This document shows, one piece after another, positions 11,794 to 23,089 of a DNA stretch of 64,000 bases. Within the stretch, counting starts at the first letter, position 1; every line of letters begins with the position of its first letter. Below the pieces are notes generated by a model, which was not told where the DNA came from, searched no databases, and saw nothing but the letters and a program-made list of their open reading frames with translations. The DNA is from Hippopus hippopus. Its lineage: Eukaryota > Mollusca > Bivalvia > Cardiida > Cardiidae. The DNA is taken from NCBI GenBank assembly GCA_946811185.2, contig OX328096.1, positions 25,051,881 to 25,115,880 of the forward strand, written 5' to 3'. The translations under genes and the position numbers were made by a program.

Positions 11794-12028
11794 ACAATGA
11801 CCCTTTACGTCAAAATTTTGACCTTAAACAACCCTGAAAGAGAAGGCATTTGAACTCATTGTTGGAAAAGGAGAAAATGCTTTTTACCAGCATTTTCTCC
11901 TTTTCCCAGATTGTTTTCTACCCTATCGACAGAAATCATCATTTTAGCAACATCTAAATTGTTGTCTGCAACTGCTCTCAATTTGGTCAAGACAAGTCCA
12001 AAATTTTGCATTTTGGTAAAGAGTTTAA
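11789..12028 (-). mobile_element. Palindromic mini-element, reverse orientation
   Basis: Abuts the previous copy at TTAA; TTGGTAAAGAGTTTAA right end. Confidence 0.75.
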
Positions 12029-12608
12029 CACTAAGGGTACTTTTTGTTGCTTTTGAGCACAAAGGTCGATCAAGATCATTCTACAAAGAGGATGTAGTCT
12101 GGCCCTGTACTTATAAAACTTCTTTGAGCACAATCTCATGCTCATTGAGCAGATTCTTGCTCAACTCCTCTGCGTTCAAAACTCCTGTGAGCAAAACTCA
12201 AGCCATTGAGTAAGTTTTCATGCTCAACATGATATCGTTCCCAGTATTTTTTTTTATAAGAACGGACCCTTTGATCTCAAATTTATACTAATATTATGGT
12301 AGATATTGTAATGATGCAGCCTTGCAGCAGATAGGTCTATCCATCATAGTGAAAATGTCCACTTCAGTTGCTTATTGGTAAGTCTCAACATCTCCCACCT
12401 GCAATTTAACTCTATGACAGGACAAAATTTTGAAAGCTTTTGCAGACAGCATGTAAGATATTGCTAAAACGGCATGATTTGTTTTGATACGGTAAGAGAT
12501 TAACTCTTAAATCAGTAGTCCAAAAATAGATACAATATGATTTTGTACACAAATCTTGTCTTGACAAGTTTCACAATATTTGAACGTTTTTGTTACTTAA
12601 TCTTCACC

Positions 12609-12806
12609 TTTAACTCTTTACCAGACATCAAAATTTTAGATTTGTACAAATTGAAAGTATTTGCAGACCACAAATTAAATGTGAATTAAAAGGTTGGATT
12701 TAACATTATTGAAAAAAAACAGAAAATGCTGGTATCACAATACTGTATTTTCAAAAGCCTTTTCTTCAGGGATGTTAAACACAGAAATGATTGGGTGAAG
12801 GGTTAA
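12609..12806 (+). mobile_element. Palindromic mini-element, hairpin arm deleted
   Basis: TTAACTCTTTACCAGACATC to TGGGTGAAGGGTTAA; one side of the central palindrome is missing. Confidence 0.65.
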
Positions 12807-13074
12807 TGCACCTCTTGTAAGTAATTTGAGAGTTGAACAGTCACCCATATTGGAATTTTTGGCCTTCATAAGGGCCTGTTTTTGAAAGAGATTACCTCTT
12901 TTCTTTTTGGTCCAAATCCAAACATGGTTTTATGTCTCTAAAACAGTAACAATGACTTTTTTTTTTTACTCAAGGTGTTTGACACGATTTTAAAAAGATT
13001 TAAAACTTTCTCATTCATCATTACTTTTGATCAGTCTGGTCCATCTGTTACTAGATTTAGAGAAAGTGGCATTA

Positions 13075-13262
13075 CTTGTTACCTTCTTAAATCTTTCCCA
13101 GACAACAAAATTGTAGACACTTCCCAAAAAAGCATTTGCAGACAACATGTTGACTTGTTCAAATGGTAGGATTTGTTAATAGGGTTTAAAACATGGTGGG
13201 AGATGGTGAAAATGCTTTCTACCTCAGGGTTGTTAAAACATGGGATTGGTTTGCAAAGAGTG
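13075..13262 (+). mobile_element. Palindromic mini-element, decayed
   Basis: CCCAGACAACAAAATTGTAG and GTTGTTAAAACATGGGATTG remain; central hairpin reduced to GAAAATGC. Confidence 0.5.
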
Positions 13263-13571
13263 AAGGAATATGCAGTAGACAACTTAAAAACATTTTAACA
13301 TAGTACAATCCACCTAATTGACCCTTTATCAGATGATTACATGTTTTATGACCTTGAAGAATGTGGCTTTTGAAAACTTGTTGGAAAAGGAAAAAATGCT
13401 GGTACCTAAGTTTTCTACACTTTAAAACAAAACCTAACCTAGGTAGCAAGGTAGTAATATTCTTTAAGTCACTCCTTATGGAGGTCTCCTTCACGGTCTG
13501 CACAGATCTGTGGCAAAACTGTTGATCAGTTCGGTAAGAAGTGCTGTCATTTTTGTCAGAGTATCATCCGA

Positions 13572-13800
13572 TTAACTCTTTACCAGACGGCAAAATTTTA
13601 GACTGGCCCAAATTGAAAGCAGTTGCAGACGACAATTTTGATGTAGTTCAAATTTTGATTTCTGTCTTTGATAGGGTAGAAAACATTGTTGGAAAAGGAG
13701 AAAATGCTGGTTACCAGCATTTTCTCCTTTTCCAACAATGTTTTCAAAAGGCTTTCTTCTCAGGGTTGTTAAAACTTGGGATTGTGTGGTAAAGGGTTAA
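13572..13800 (+). mobile_element. Palindromic mini-element, full length
   Basis: One of the best-kept copies; both ends and the 46-bp central palindrome (TTGTTGGAAAAGGAG...) are intact. Confidence 0.9.
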
Positions 13801-14217
13801 ATAAAGAAATGAAAGCAAATAAAAATTCGGACTGGAACCCAGGCAAAATCAAAACCCATCTTCATTAGTTTGCAAATGCTTTCAATAAGGTCAAGATTAA
13901 AATTTTGTTCTGTGGATGGCGGTGAGAGAAAATGTTATGGTAAAAAGTGAACAAGTGAAAATGTTATGGGAAAAAGAGAAATTCCTCATTATGATCTAGA
14001 CAAATTTAGAATCTGCAGGTATTAGTAGTTCAGATAAAGTGTTACATTTATAGGGTCACTGTGTATTGATTATTGATAGAATCATTAAGAAAACCAGTTG
14101 GATTACCGGTAGATTTGAGACATCTTACCGATAGAAGATTTCAGGTTTATTTGTTCGGAGTTTATTTTTGTTTGTTCTATTCATATACCTGGATTTAGTG
14201 TGTTTAATTGTGTCAAT

Positions 14218-14253
14218 ATGGCTACGATGTATTATAGACCATACACAGCAGAG
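14218..14253 (+). CDS. Candidate alternative first exon A (MATMYYRPYTAE)
   Basis: An ATG opens twelve codons, MATMYYRPYTAE, ending at a strong donor GTGAGT in phase 0. The next exon downstream (18401) begins in phase 0, so splicing would give a short isoform starting at the coiled-coil half. A near-copy of this peptide and donor lies 909 bp downstream at 15127, and both are preceded by a TTGGATTACC stretch. I see no clear TATA box. The call rests on sequence duplication, conservation of YYRPYTAE and phase match; a transcript would settle it. Confidence 0.5.
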
Positions 14254-14631
14254 GTGAGTTAAAAAATGAATCTTATCTGATCTTAACCTTTTTGTGGGTA
14301 ACTTCTGTCTGGCTGTATAAGTTTTGTTCAATATGAAAACAAGAACTTAAAAATCTTGATCTCCTTTTAGCTTGTTAGGTAAGAGATAACTTGAACTGGC
14401 TTTCCATTGCTTTTAGGTGCGATGGAACTGCTGCTGTATTGTTGCTTTACATCTTTATCTAAATTTACTAGACTTATGAATACTTTAATGAGAGAAGGGC
14501 TGTGTAATGTATACTGTCTGAAAAGAATTGATTAATTCAACCATTTAGCAAATAGATAACAAGGGGGAACTGATAGAATTTCAAACTACAAAACAATACA
14601 GGTATTGTGACATGACTCTATCATTTTTGTC

Positions 14632-14853
14632 TTAACTCTTTTTCAGACAAGACAATTTTAGACATTGGTTTTGAAGGCGTTTGCAGACGACAAATCATAT
14701 GCTACTCAAATAGTAGGATTTGTCTTCCAAATGGATAGAAAACGTGTGAAAAGGCAAAAATGCTGATTACCAGCATTTTCTCCTTTTCTCTCAATGTTTT
14801 CCAAAGTCCTATCCCTCAAAGTCTTTAAAAATGGGATTGTTTCGTAAAGAGTT
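14632..14853 (+). mobile_element. Palindromic mini-element between alternative first exons
   Basis: Lies between the two candidate first exons (14218 and 15127), 380 bp past the first. Confidence 0.75.
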
Positions 14854-15126
14854 CAGATGAGGACATAAGTGCTTCTCAGTAATAGCGAAAAAGTAGCCAG
14901 TATGTGCCTTGAAACATTGTGGGAACATATTTGGCGGTAGTCCTGTTTATGAACTGCTGGATATGCTTTAGCATATACATAATTATGACCTAATATTGTA
15001 ACTCTGTAGAAGCCATGTAAGGTACATAGCTTGTTTATTGTGGAAAGAGTCAAAAACAATGAAAATAATGTATGGTTGGATTACCCTAATTCAGATTTCT
15101 GTTCGTGTTGATTGGGCAAAACAATT

Positions 15127-15168
15127 ATGACAACGGAATATTATAGACCATATACAGCTGAATTAGAG
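15127..15168 (+). CDS. Candidate alternative first exon B (MTTEYYRPYTAELE)
   Basis: An ATG opens fourteen codons, MTTEYYRPYTAELE, then a donor GTAATT in phase 0. It shares M-x-T-x-YYRPYTAE with exon A at 14218. Third-position changes (TAC/TAT, GCA/GCT, GAG/GAA) leave YYRPYTAE unchanged, suggesting the peptide has been kept under selection since the duplication. It is compatible in phase with 18401. Confidence 0.5.
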
Positions 15169-15423
15169 GTAATTTTATTTTGAGAATATTTTTTGTCAAA
15201 ATAAGAACAATTTCTTTGTATTAAAGCACTACATGCATTTTCAATTTCTTTTCTTCTTTCCTTGAATGTTTACGTAAGTTTTTCATTTTGGTATACCAAG
15301 CCATCTTGTCAACCCATTGTAAATGTCACCACTCAACACTGAAGAAAACTACTACTGTGATTGAAATTACAACACATCATGACTTTTTGCCAAAGACATT
15401 GCTTTTCCAGCAATATTGTTTGT

Positions 15424-15617
15424 TTAACTCTTACCAAACGACGACATTTTATACCAGTCCCAAAGCATTTGCAGACGACAAAATTAATGTGACTCAAAAC
15501 TTGAAATTCATTTTGGGAAGGGTAGAAAATATTGTACAAAAAGGAGAAAAACCAGCATATTGTCCTTTTCCTACAATATTTTCAAAAGCCTTCTTTGCCA
15601 GGGTTGTGCAAGGTTAA
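15424..15617 (+). mobile_element. Palindromic mini-element, right part shortened
   Basis: TTAACTCTTACCAAACGACG to GTTGTGCAAGGTTAA. Confidence 0.7.
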
Positions 15618-15677
15618 TTCTCTTCAAACAACAGATCTCTGGATTTTCCCAGATTTGAAGCATTTGCAGATGATATA

Positions 15678-15884
15678 TTAACTCTTTACCAAACGACAAA
15701 ATTTTAGACTGATCCAAATTGAAAGCACTTGCAGACGACAAAATAGACATAGCTCAAAAATTGAAATTTGTTTTGAGCAGGCTAGAAAACATTGTGGGAA
15801 AAGGAGAAAATGCTGGTTACAATGTTTTCAAAAGGCTTCTATCTCAGGGTCGTAAAAACCAGGGATTGTTTGGTAAATGGTTAA
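15678..15884 (+). mobile_element. Palindromic mini-element, half of hairpin deleted
   Basis: The right arm of the central palindrome is gone (GCTGGTTACAATGTTTTC joins directly). Confidence 0.75.
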
Positions 15885-16006
15885 ATGTGGCTATGGGAAA
15901 AGGAGAAAATCCTGGTAACCAGCATTTTTTTTACTTCTCTCATAATGTTTTCAGAAACCCTTTTTCTTAAGGTTGTTAAAACATGAGATTTTTTTGGGAA
16001 CAGGTC
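15885..16006 (+). mobile_element. Palindromic mini-element, left outer arm missing
   Basis: Starts at the hairpin (GGGAAAAGGAGAAAATCCTGG), immediately after the previous copy. Confidence 0.6.
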
Positions 16007-16404
16007 AACTCAACTAATCAACTATAAGGGTTACAATTTGAGATAAGATAAGGCAGAGAAACTGGATATGAATACAAATATGAAGAAAGAATAAACAAAC
16101 ATTTATTGTGAAATAAGTTGTTTTCAATTTTTTTTCAATTTTAAAACACAGTTTTGGAATTGGTTTGCTGTAATTGTGCCGACAAGTGAGACCTTTATGA
16201 GGCGAGACGCTAACAGGTTTAAGTCATAAATTACATGTACCTATCAGAACTAAAAGTTGTTATTGTGGACAAAGCAGATGAAGATCTACGGTCTGATCTT
16301 GGATTTACACTGTTCAATATTTTTGAGAGATATTCTGGCCAGAATAACCTTGAAATTGCAATATTTGCACACCAACATGTACTGTACTCTGTACCTGGCA
16401 ATGA

Positions 16405-16592
16405 TATATTATAGTGTTTGCAGATGACAAATCAAATGTGGTTAAAACCATAAGACTTGTCCATGAAAGGGCAGAAATCATTGTGGGAAAGGGAGAAAAT
16501 GCTGGTACCAGTATTTTCTCCTTTTTCCACAATGTTTTCAAAAGCCTTATTTCAAATGATCTTTTAAAGTTTGGTATTGTTCAGTAAAGACT
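16405..16592 (+). mobile_element. Palindromic mini-element, left end missing
   Basis: TTTGCAGATGACAAATCAAA to TTCAGTAAAGACTTAA; hairpin intact. Confidence 0.65.
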
Positions 16593-16899
16593 TAAACTTG
16601 TTATGTTCATAGCATAAACTTTTTTCGCCGCACAAAGGGTTCAGTTCTGTAAATACATGAAGGTGTGTGTGATCAACTGATCCATATACATTCATGGATT
16701 ATTGATTTCAATCATGTATAAACTCTAGCTTGAATTAAAGTTTATATTGGTATTGAATTTTAATTCAATCACAATATACTTGGTGTAGATAGATATAGGT
16801 GTAAATCTTTACTTTTAAGATGGGAAGGAAAATCGACAGGCACCTGTGTGGAACAGTCAAGATTAGGATTAAGAATATCCTGGACAGTACATGCAGCCT

Positions 16900-17082
16900 G
16901 GGTCCGTATTCACCAACCATTCTTAGGAACATTCTTAGTCTTATTCTTAAAAATGTTAAAAATTTGAAAGTAGCATAACTTCTGATTGGCTAAACCAAAT
17001 GGTTTAGCCAATCAGAAGTTGTGTTACTTTCCAAATTAGAATAAGACTAAGAATGCTCAAAAGAATGGTCGATGAATACATG
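16900..17082. mobile_element. TIR mini-element (GGGTCCGTATTCACCAACC family)
   Basis: Left GGGTCCGTATTCACCAACCA, right mirror GAATGGTCGATGAATACA; the centre is AACCAAATGGTT flanked by GATTGGCTA / TAGCCAATC. About 180 bp. Other full copies are at 18649 and 52480. Confidence 0.75.
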
Positions 17083-17972
17083 GCGTGGATGTATATGAAA
17101 ATATGTAAACCTTTACTTTCAAAATGGAAAGGAAACTGAAAGGTCCCGCTGTGGAAGAGACAAGATTATTCTACACAGGGCATGCAGCCTGATCTACTGT
17201 CCATCTGCAAGTGTATTTTGTTAGAGAATTCAACAAGAATGTCTAAAAGTTGCAATAATGTTGTTTTTATTAACTTAATAAACATTTAGCAGTCTACGGA
17301 ATATGTATTTTCTTTCAAGTATCATTTAAAAACTGCACATTTCTGAATTTTTTTCAACAGCACCATACACAACATTCTTTTCAGCCACTGGCTGTTTTTC
17401 TGTCCTAAATTAAATCAATTATCATTTATAATCTTGTTTTCTTGAGGGTTGTTAAAAGCATGCGATTGTTTGGTAGAGAGTTAAAATGGAAAAAGAGCAA
17501 TAGCATGTTACAAGCATTGTGCCATTAAAAAAAAAAGTCCATTACCTTCGCATACTGTTCACAAACAGTAGGGGATTATTTTAGTGGGAAAAATTTAAAA
17601 AGATCTTAACTTTAATCTTTTTCTAATACACATATTTATAGTATCCATTGAAATGCATCAATAAACAAATAAGTTGATAGTCAAGACCCCATGTACTGCT
17701 GTTTTCATTCAAATCATCATTTGGGAATATGTTACATCAAGGTCTGTTTTCACATGCAGTCAGTATCAGATAGGAGCATCTAAACTGTCACACCATGCAA
17801 CACAGCTACGTCTAATGATCAATAAAGACACCTAATAGTAACCTCTTGCCATTCCTCTTTTAATGCAGTGACAAGCTCACTCAACATCTGTGGAGTGGAA
17901 TTATTGCTGCAAGTACATTTTTATAAGATATGATACATGTATTTTATTTTATTATATCATATTATCAACTAT

Positions 17973-18200
17973 TTAACCCTTTATCACACAATCCATAGTT
18001 TTAACGACTTTGAGGAAGAAGCCTTTTGAAAACATTATGGGAAAAAGGAGAAAATGCTGATTACCAGCATTTTCTCCTTTTCAAAGAATGTTTTCTACCC
18101 TATTGAAGACAATTCCTTCATTTGAATCACCCTTAAATTGTCATCTGCAAATGCTTTCAATTTGGACAAATCTGCATGTTTGTCGATTTGTAAAGGGTTA
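17973..18200 (-). mobile_element. Palindromic mini-element, reverse orientation
   Basis: TTAACCCTTTATCACACAAT to TTTGTAAAGGGTTA; about 200 bp before the exon at 18401. Confidence 0.8.
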
Positions 18201-18400
18201 TTTAGAGCAAAATCCATTCAATAAATACCCTGATAATTAATTCATCTCATTTAGTGAAGAAAAAATGTTCAACATACCCTTCTGTCATAAAATTTTCAAT
18301 CTAGGGGCTCTGTTGAAATTTACCCTCAGCACATTTATCCAGTTGAATGCTGTAAAGTGAAAGGAACTGACTGCAAGCTGTTTTTTCATTCTCATTCCAG

Positions 18401-18546
18401 CCCATCAAAGATGGGGAGATGCCAGGATTCCATGCTGTTGAAACAGTGCTACCAGAGTATCAGTACATCTTCCAGCCAGGGGAGGATGGTGGGCGGACAC
18501 CAATCAGAAAAGCTCCACCCACAACCCGTCCACCATCTGTTAAACA
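18401..18546 (+). CDS. CCDC33: CCDC33-like gene, exon before the coiled coil
   Basis: One hundred forty-six bases, entering in phase 0 after a long pyrimidine tract (ttttttcattctcattccag) and leaving after two bases of a codon at GTAAGT. The peptide begins PIKDGEMPGFHAVETVLPEY and ends in a basic, proline-rich patch (IRKAPPTTRPPSVK). The split codon CA/C is completed by the exon at 19069 as His. This is the first constitutive exon downstream of both candidate alternative first exons. Confidence 0.75.
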
Positions 18547-18648
18547 GTAAGTTTTGTGCTGACTTAACTCATTACCTCTTAAAACAACTAAGCAGTTGAT
18601 GACTTTTAGAAACATGGCTCAATGGTAAAGGCATTGTAGAAGTAATCA

Positions 18649-18815
18649 GGGTCTGTAACAATTCTTAATTTCATTAAAAATCGAATTCTAGATTTAGAAA
18701 GTAACGCAAATTCTGATTGGCTAAACCCTTTGATTTAGCCAATCAGAAGTTGTGTTACATTCAAATTTAGAAAATTCTTTAGAATTAGACTAAGAATGGT
18801 TGGTGAATATGGACC
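18649..18815. mobile_element. TIR mini-element, full copy
   Basis: GGGTCTGTAACAATTCTTAA to GGTTGGTGAATATGGACC; centre TAAACCCTTTGATTTAG. Confidence 0.7.
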
Positions 18816-19068
18816 AAGGAATCATGAGATAGAGTCTGGCTTGTGGTCCTGGCCATGTGACATCTTTGACTAAGACTCTCCAGATGCCCAACCCAGTGCT
18901 GGTGAAATCAAGAAAAGACATGAAAAATGTCAGCTTTTGCTATTATAAGCTCTAAACACTGATGCAAGTACCATAGAATTGCAATTAAACCCAATAAATA
19001 CATGTAAAACAAAAGTAGAATGTACTGTAGTGGCTAAGTAACTAATTATTTTATTTAATCTCCAACAG

Positions 19069-19322
19069 CTATGAAGAAGATGTAGTGGACAAAAACTCAT
19101 TTGAATTGTTGGACTACCAAAGTAAAGAACTGAGCAACTATAGAGGTGCTGTACACAAGATGGGAGCTGACATTCTTGCACTGCGTAACAACATAAAGGA
19201 ACTGGAAAACATCAACAGTACACTGAGGAGGGATCTTGCTAACTACAATGATGCTAGTCGCTTAATGATTGACAGTGCTGAACTTGATGGCCTTACAAAA
19301 CCAGAGATTCTCTCAAGATATG
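19069..19322 (+). CDS. CCDC33: CCDC33-like gene, main coiled-coil exon
   Basis: Acceptor tttaatctccaacag; 254 bases; leaves after one base of a codon at GTAATG. It encodes YEEDVVDKNSFELLDYQSKE, then a heptad-like run with LSNYRGAVHKMGADILALRN and NIKELENINSTLRRDLANY, and closes with MIDSAELDGLTKPEILSRY. The 'ELxNYRxAxxKMxxDILxLRxxxxxLExxNxxLRxDL' pattern is what suggests CCDC33. Leu and Ile at a/d positions and Glu/Arg/Lys at e/g positions fit a parallel coiled coil. The reading frame runs on past the donor to 19498, but that tail is intronic and non-helical. Confidence 0.8.
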
Positions 19323-19722
19323 GTAATGATAATTGTGTATGTTTGCATTCTTATTCTTGTATTAAAATGATTATGAGCAGGCAAGGTTATCATCGGTGGT
19401 CTTGCCAGTCAGGCCATGGCCAAGGCACTTTTTCGGCAGATTATGGTGTCAACCGCAGCACTCTTCATTTTTCCTTCCTTGCTTTGTTGATGCAGTGATT
19501 AAAGTTCAACTGATAAGAGTCAGTAAGGGTTTCATATTAAGTGAAAATGTTCTCAAAGTGTATTAAAATGGCTTCTAGAGACTTATTATTTGAAAAAAAA
19601 AAATCTCAAACCCCCCCTTACGAGAGGGGGACACCCTCTCTCTCCCCTCCCCCTCCCCTCTTATGCCCTTGGCACTTTGGGAATATCAAAGGTGCTCCAT
19701 GGCCATACTAATTATCATATGA

Positions 19723-20652
19723 CAGAGTTGCTTCTAGGGCATGGGAATGTGATATTCCCACTTATTTTGCAACATTGGCACGAAATTTTGAGTTGGGTGT
19801 GGAGAAAATCCCAAAAAGTACTGAGTTTTGGTGCATTTTTGTTAATTCTGTGCGCATTGTGGTTCTTTTCAGTAACATTTAGTAGGTTTAATTGATCGTT
19901 CATTTCCTCAAATTTCCGCTGATCTCGTCGTGCAAGATTCACCCAAGACTTCAATTCTGTTGGTTGAGATGGTTTGCGCAGTGGAGCAGTCTAAATTCCA
20001 GCTGCGTGCACATGTATTTTTGTACTTTCACTTTCATTTGGATACAAAATGGCGCAGAAATGCATTCTGTCCTGGGTCGTGGGTTCAAATCAGCAGGAGT
20101 CCAGCTCCGATGAGGCTGAAAACTCAGACGCTACAGCCCTTGAAACTGCCCTGGATCTACCGAAAAAGAAACAGAAATTTGAGCACTCATTTCAAGAGAA
20201 ATGACTTGGAAAGTGGCCATTTCTTTGAAAGACAGAGAAGGGCATGTTGTGTCAGACATGTGTTAACCAGAAAAAAACAAAATGCGGTCACAGAAGGCTA
20301 TACCAACTACCGCACCAGCACCATTGAGAGACATTTAAATACCCAGGATCACCAGGACGCATTGAGAGAGGAGGCGATGTGGAACGATTTTTCAGAGGCA
20401 CGAATTTTGGTTACTTTTTCGTTTTTGAGTTGTTTCCGAGTCAAAATTTCAGCAATGAGTTATGCAACTGTTTTCAGTTATGCTGTGTTGATAGTTGTCT
20501 TTGTATTTCTGGTATGTACAAAAACTATGGTTGTTTGAAAGCATTACTTTCATAATGCTGCATTGTTCCCCATTTCCTTTGAGCCTTGGCCCCCTTTTGA
20601 GAGTCTGATGGGGGAGTTGGCCCATTTTGAAAAAATCCTAGAAGCAACTCTG
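19723..20652. mobile_element. hAT-like element with broken zinc-finger frame
   Basis: Perfect 16-bp terminal inverted repeats, CAGAGTTGCTTCTAGG and CCTAGAAGCAACTCTG, bound 930 bp. Inside, one frame starting ATG at 20049 reads MAQKCILSWVVGSNQQESSS and LPKKKQKFEHSFQEK before a stop; another frame (20215-20400) reads GYTNYRTSTIERHLNTQDHQ. Together they resemble the C-terminus-to-zinc-finger start of ZNF862-like or TTF/BED-type hAT proteins, with the finger (Cys-x2-Cys in one frame, His-x5-His in another) split by frameshifts. No transposase catalytic region remains. Flanks share only ATATG, so the target duplication is not clear. Confidence 0.6.
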
Positions 20653-21154
20653 ATATGCTGACAATGGCCCTTGCAGGGGTACTTGTTTTGTGTGTGTTCA
20701 TATTGTATGAGTTTAGCTGTACAATGCACATGTACATGTAATAGCATTAATAAAAACTTCTATTTTTTTTTTTCATAATTTTTGTGTGAGTTATTTATAA
20801 TTGGTACTACAGCCATGCATATCTTCTATACTGGTACTCATAGTCTTTTGGTAAACATTATTATTGTAAATGGACTTTGTTAAAACTCTTTGAGATAGGG
20901 GTGAAAAAAATCATGTTTCATATAAGTTGAAAAATACTGTTTTGTGTAACTGACTGAAATCCATGAATACTTTTGCTTTAGCCTTGAAAAAATGGCGTAT
21001 ACTTTGGTGGTGAAAATGTAAGCATTACCTGGAAAACAAATTTATTGTAAGTATGGTTGCAAACTAGCACAGAAAAGCCTATCAATCATTGAAATCACAT
21101 AAAATGTATGTTTCACAAAATACCTTTGAAGAGCCATTTCTTTTGTTTTCACAG

Positions 21155-21243
21155 CTGCCATCAAGCAGACATTGGGTACACAGACAGCTGATCTCAAGTC
21201 ATACAAGATCAAGTTACAACAAGTTCAAAATGAACTTATAAAG
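21155..21243 (+). CDS. CCDC33: CCDC33-like gene, coiled-coil exon
   Basis: Eighty-nine bases after ttttgttttcacag. The first two bases complete the codon begun at 19322 (GCT, Ala), and the exon ends in phase 0 at GTAACC. The peptide AIKQTLGTQTADLKSYKIKL then QQVQNELIK continues the helix of the previous exon. A palindromic mini-element begins only about 40 bp past the donor. Confidence 0.75.
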
Positions 21244-21285
21244 GTAACCATAATGTTGTTTACCCATAATCATAAAATCACAATC

Positions 21286-21487
21286 TTAAACTCATTACCA
21301 AACGACAAAATTTTAGGTTTGTCCAATCGAAAGCATTTGCAGACGACAAAATAAAAGTGACTGAAAATTTGAAATTTGTTTTGTGAAGGGTAGAAAACAT
21401 TGTGGGAAAAGGAGAAAATGCTGGTTACCAGCATTTTCTCCTTTTCCCACAATGTTTTTTAAAGGCTTCTTTCTCAGGGTCGTTTAT
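21286..21487 (+). mobile_element. Palindromic mini-element, right end lost
   Basis: Starts 42 bp past the donor at 21243; perfect central palindrome. Confidence 0.8.
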
Positions 21488-21949
21488 TGTATTGCATTGA
21501 CAGATGCTCTGTTGTTTGAAGCAAACCTTTTGTGTTCCATTAACTTCATCATCATCATTATCATCATCACCCAGGTTTTTTTTTGTTGTTGTTGTTTGAA
21601 GAAGCTTTAACTTTAAATTTCATTGAGAGTTTTTAAAATCATGATAATTTGGATTAAGTTTTTTTAATATGAAGGAGTATAGTTAGGTTTGAGGAACATT
21701 TTAACCATTAGGAAATATGTTGTAAGCAAGGTATTGCTGTGATATGAATGAATAGTTGTTGATAGTCAAATAAAACTTCATTTAAACTACAAATATCTGA
21801 GATATACTACTTAGAACACCAACTGATAATGGAGAAACATGTTCATCCAAGAGTGCTAGATAAATTAGATTGACTTTTTCAGATAAGCAAGGAAGACTTG
21901 AACGATGCAATTCAAAGGTGCTTTTGCCAGAATATTTCATGAATAAGTG

Positions 21950-22010
21950 GACAGTGTAGATAAAGAATCAGACTGCATGTTTTGAGCAGTCTGATCTAGA
22001 TCTATATTTT
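21950..22010. mobile_element. Short hairpin repeat
   Basis: GGACAGTGTAGATAAAGAAT to CTAGATCTATATTTTCC; arms diverged. Confidence 0.6.
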
Positions 22011-22301
22011 CCACAAAAGACAATCTAATCTCACTCTACATTGTCTGGAAAAATTACTTTAAATATGCTTTGCACTCATATAGTGAAAGGAAATCATTTT
22101 GGAATGATGTTGAAACATTTGGGAAAATGAGACTGGAAATTACTGAACAATGTCCCAGATCAGGCTACACATTATGTACTGATACTGTTCGATCTTCTTG
22201 TACACTGCAAACATACAAGTAATTTTAGGTGTGATGCATATCCTACAGATAAGCATATCATGGCTCAAATGCGACTTACCATGCCCCGGCACTAAATGCA
22301 T

Positions 22302-22530
22302 TTAACCCTTTACCAAACAATCCCAAGTTTTAATGACCCTAACAAAGAAGGCTTTTGAAAACATAGTGGGAAAAGGAGAAAATGCTGGTAACCAGCATTT
22401 TCTCCTTTTCCCGCTACGTTTTCTAACCTATCAAAATCAAATTTCATTGATAGAGCAACATTTAAATTGTCATCTGCAAATGCTTTGAATTTGGACTAGT
22501 CCAAAATTTTGTCGTTTGGTAAAGAGTCAA
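22302..22530 (-). mobile_element. Palindromic mini-element, reverse, full length
   Basis: TTAACCCTTTACCAAACAAT to GTCGTTTGGTAAAGAGTC. Confidence 0.85.
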
Positions 22531-22652
22531 GAGCATTAAGGCAAAAGGAACAATTACTTGTCCCTATTGTTTCCGGTACAACTCAAGGAGGGCATTTTCT
22601 TGCCTCCAAATGTTTGCCCTTTATAGTACATGTAACAGTTTTTGTATCTGTC

Positions 22653-22847
22653 TTATCCTTTCACCAAACAATTCTACATTTTAAGGATCCAGAGAAAAAT
22701 GGCCTTTGAAAACATGGTAACCAGCATTTTCTCCTTTCCCACAATGCTTTTACCTTTTTGGAGACATCATTTCTGGACCAAATGATTTCTTTTCTGCAAA
22801 TTACTTGAATTTGGACATGTCCAAAATTTTGTTGTCTTAAAAAAGTT
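22653..22847 (-). mobile_element. Palindromic mini-element, reverse, left hairpin arm deleted
   Basis: CTTTCACCAAACAATTCTAC to AAAATTTTGTTGTCTTA; ends 50 bp before the exon at 22897. Confidence 0.6.
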
Positions 22848-22896
22848 TATATGCCTATACAGTCAGGGATTAAACCTTAGTTACTGATACTTTCAG

Positions 22897-23089
22897 AAAA
22901 ATGATCAAGAGAAGGAATTCTTAAAGATACAGAAGGCTCACACAGCCCAACAAGCACTCATACAGAAGTTACAAGAAAAGCTGAAGAGAATGCAAAGGTT
23001 GGAACAGGCCTGTAAAGCGCAGGAGGAAGTGATCCAGAAGATGGAGAGAGTGCTTGAAAAACACCACAGAGAAAGGGGAAAGAATAAAG
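22897..23089 (+). CDS. CCDC33: CCDC33-like gene, coiled-coil exon
   Basis: One hundred ninety-three bases, acceptor ttactgatactttcag, donor GTAGGG after one base of a codon. The 64-residue translation is almost entirely charged helix: KNDQEKEFLKIQKAHTAQQA, then LIQKLQEKLKRMQRLEQ, then EEVIQKMERVLEKHHRERGK. There are no prolines and clear heptad leucines. The unfinished Gly/Asp codon (G) is completed by AT at 25221 to give Asp. Confidence 0.8.

Larger units (their letters stand above)
2899..18400 (+). other. 15.5-kb intron loaded with mobile sequences
   Basis: Apart from the two candidate first exons at 14218 and 15127, I find no coding sequence here. It contains about twenty palindromic mini-elements, two long TIR elements with internal tandem repeats (5795-6976, 10379-11525), two SINE-like copies (3921-4040, 5395-5625), and stretches with nothing recognised (7060-7620, 8360-8780, 12030-12600, 16010-16400, 17090-17970). 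Confidence 0.65.

Noticed and set aside
13680..13750. Central palindromes as microRNA precursors
   Set aside because: The stems are near-perfect and occur in dozens of dispersed copies, as expected of mobile elements; nothing singles out a miRNA-like hairpin.
19930..20538. A 202-residue frame as an intact gene
   Set aside because: Only its middle (GYTNYRTSTIERH) looks like protein; the partner half of the zinc finger is in another frame, so this is a broken transposon-derived piece.
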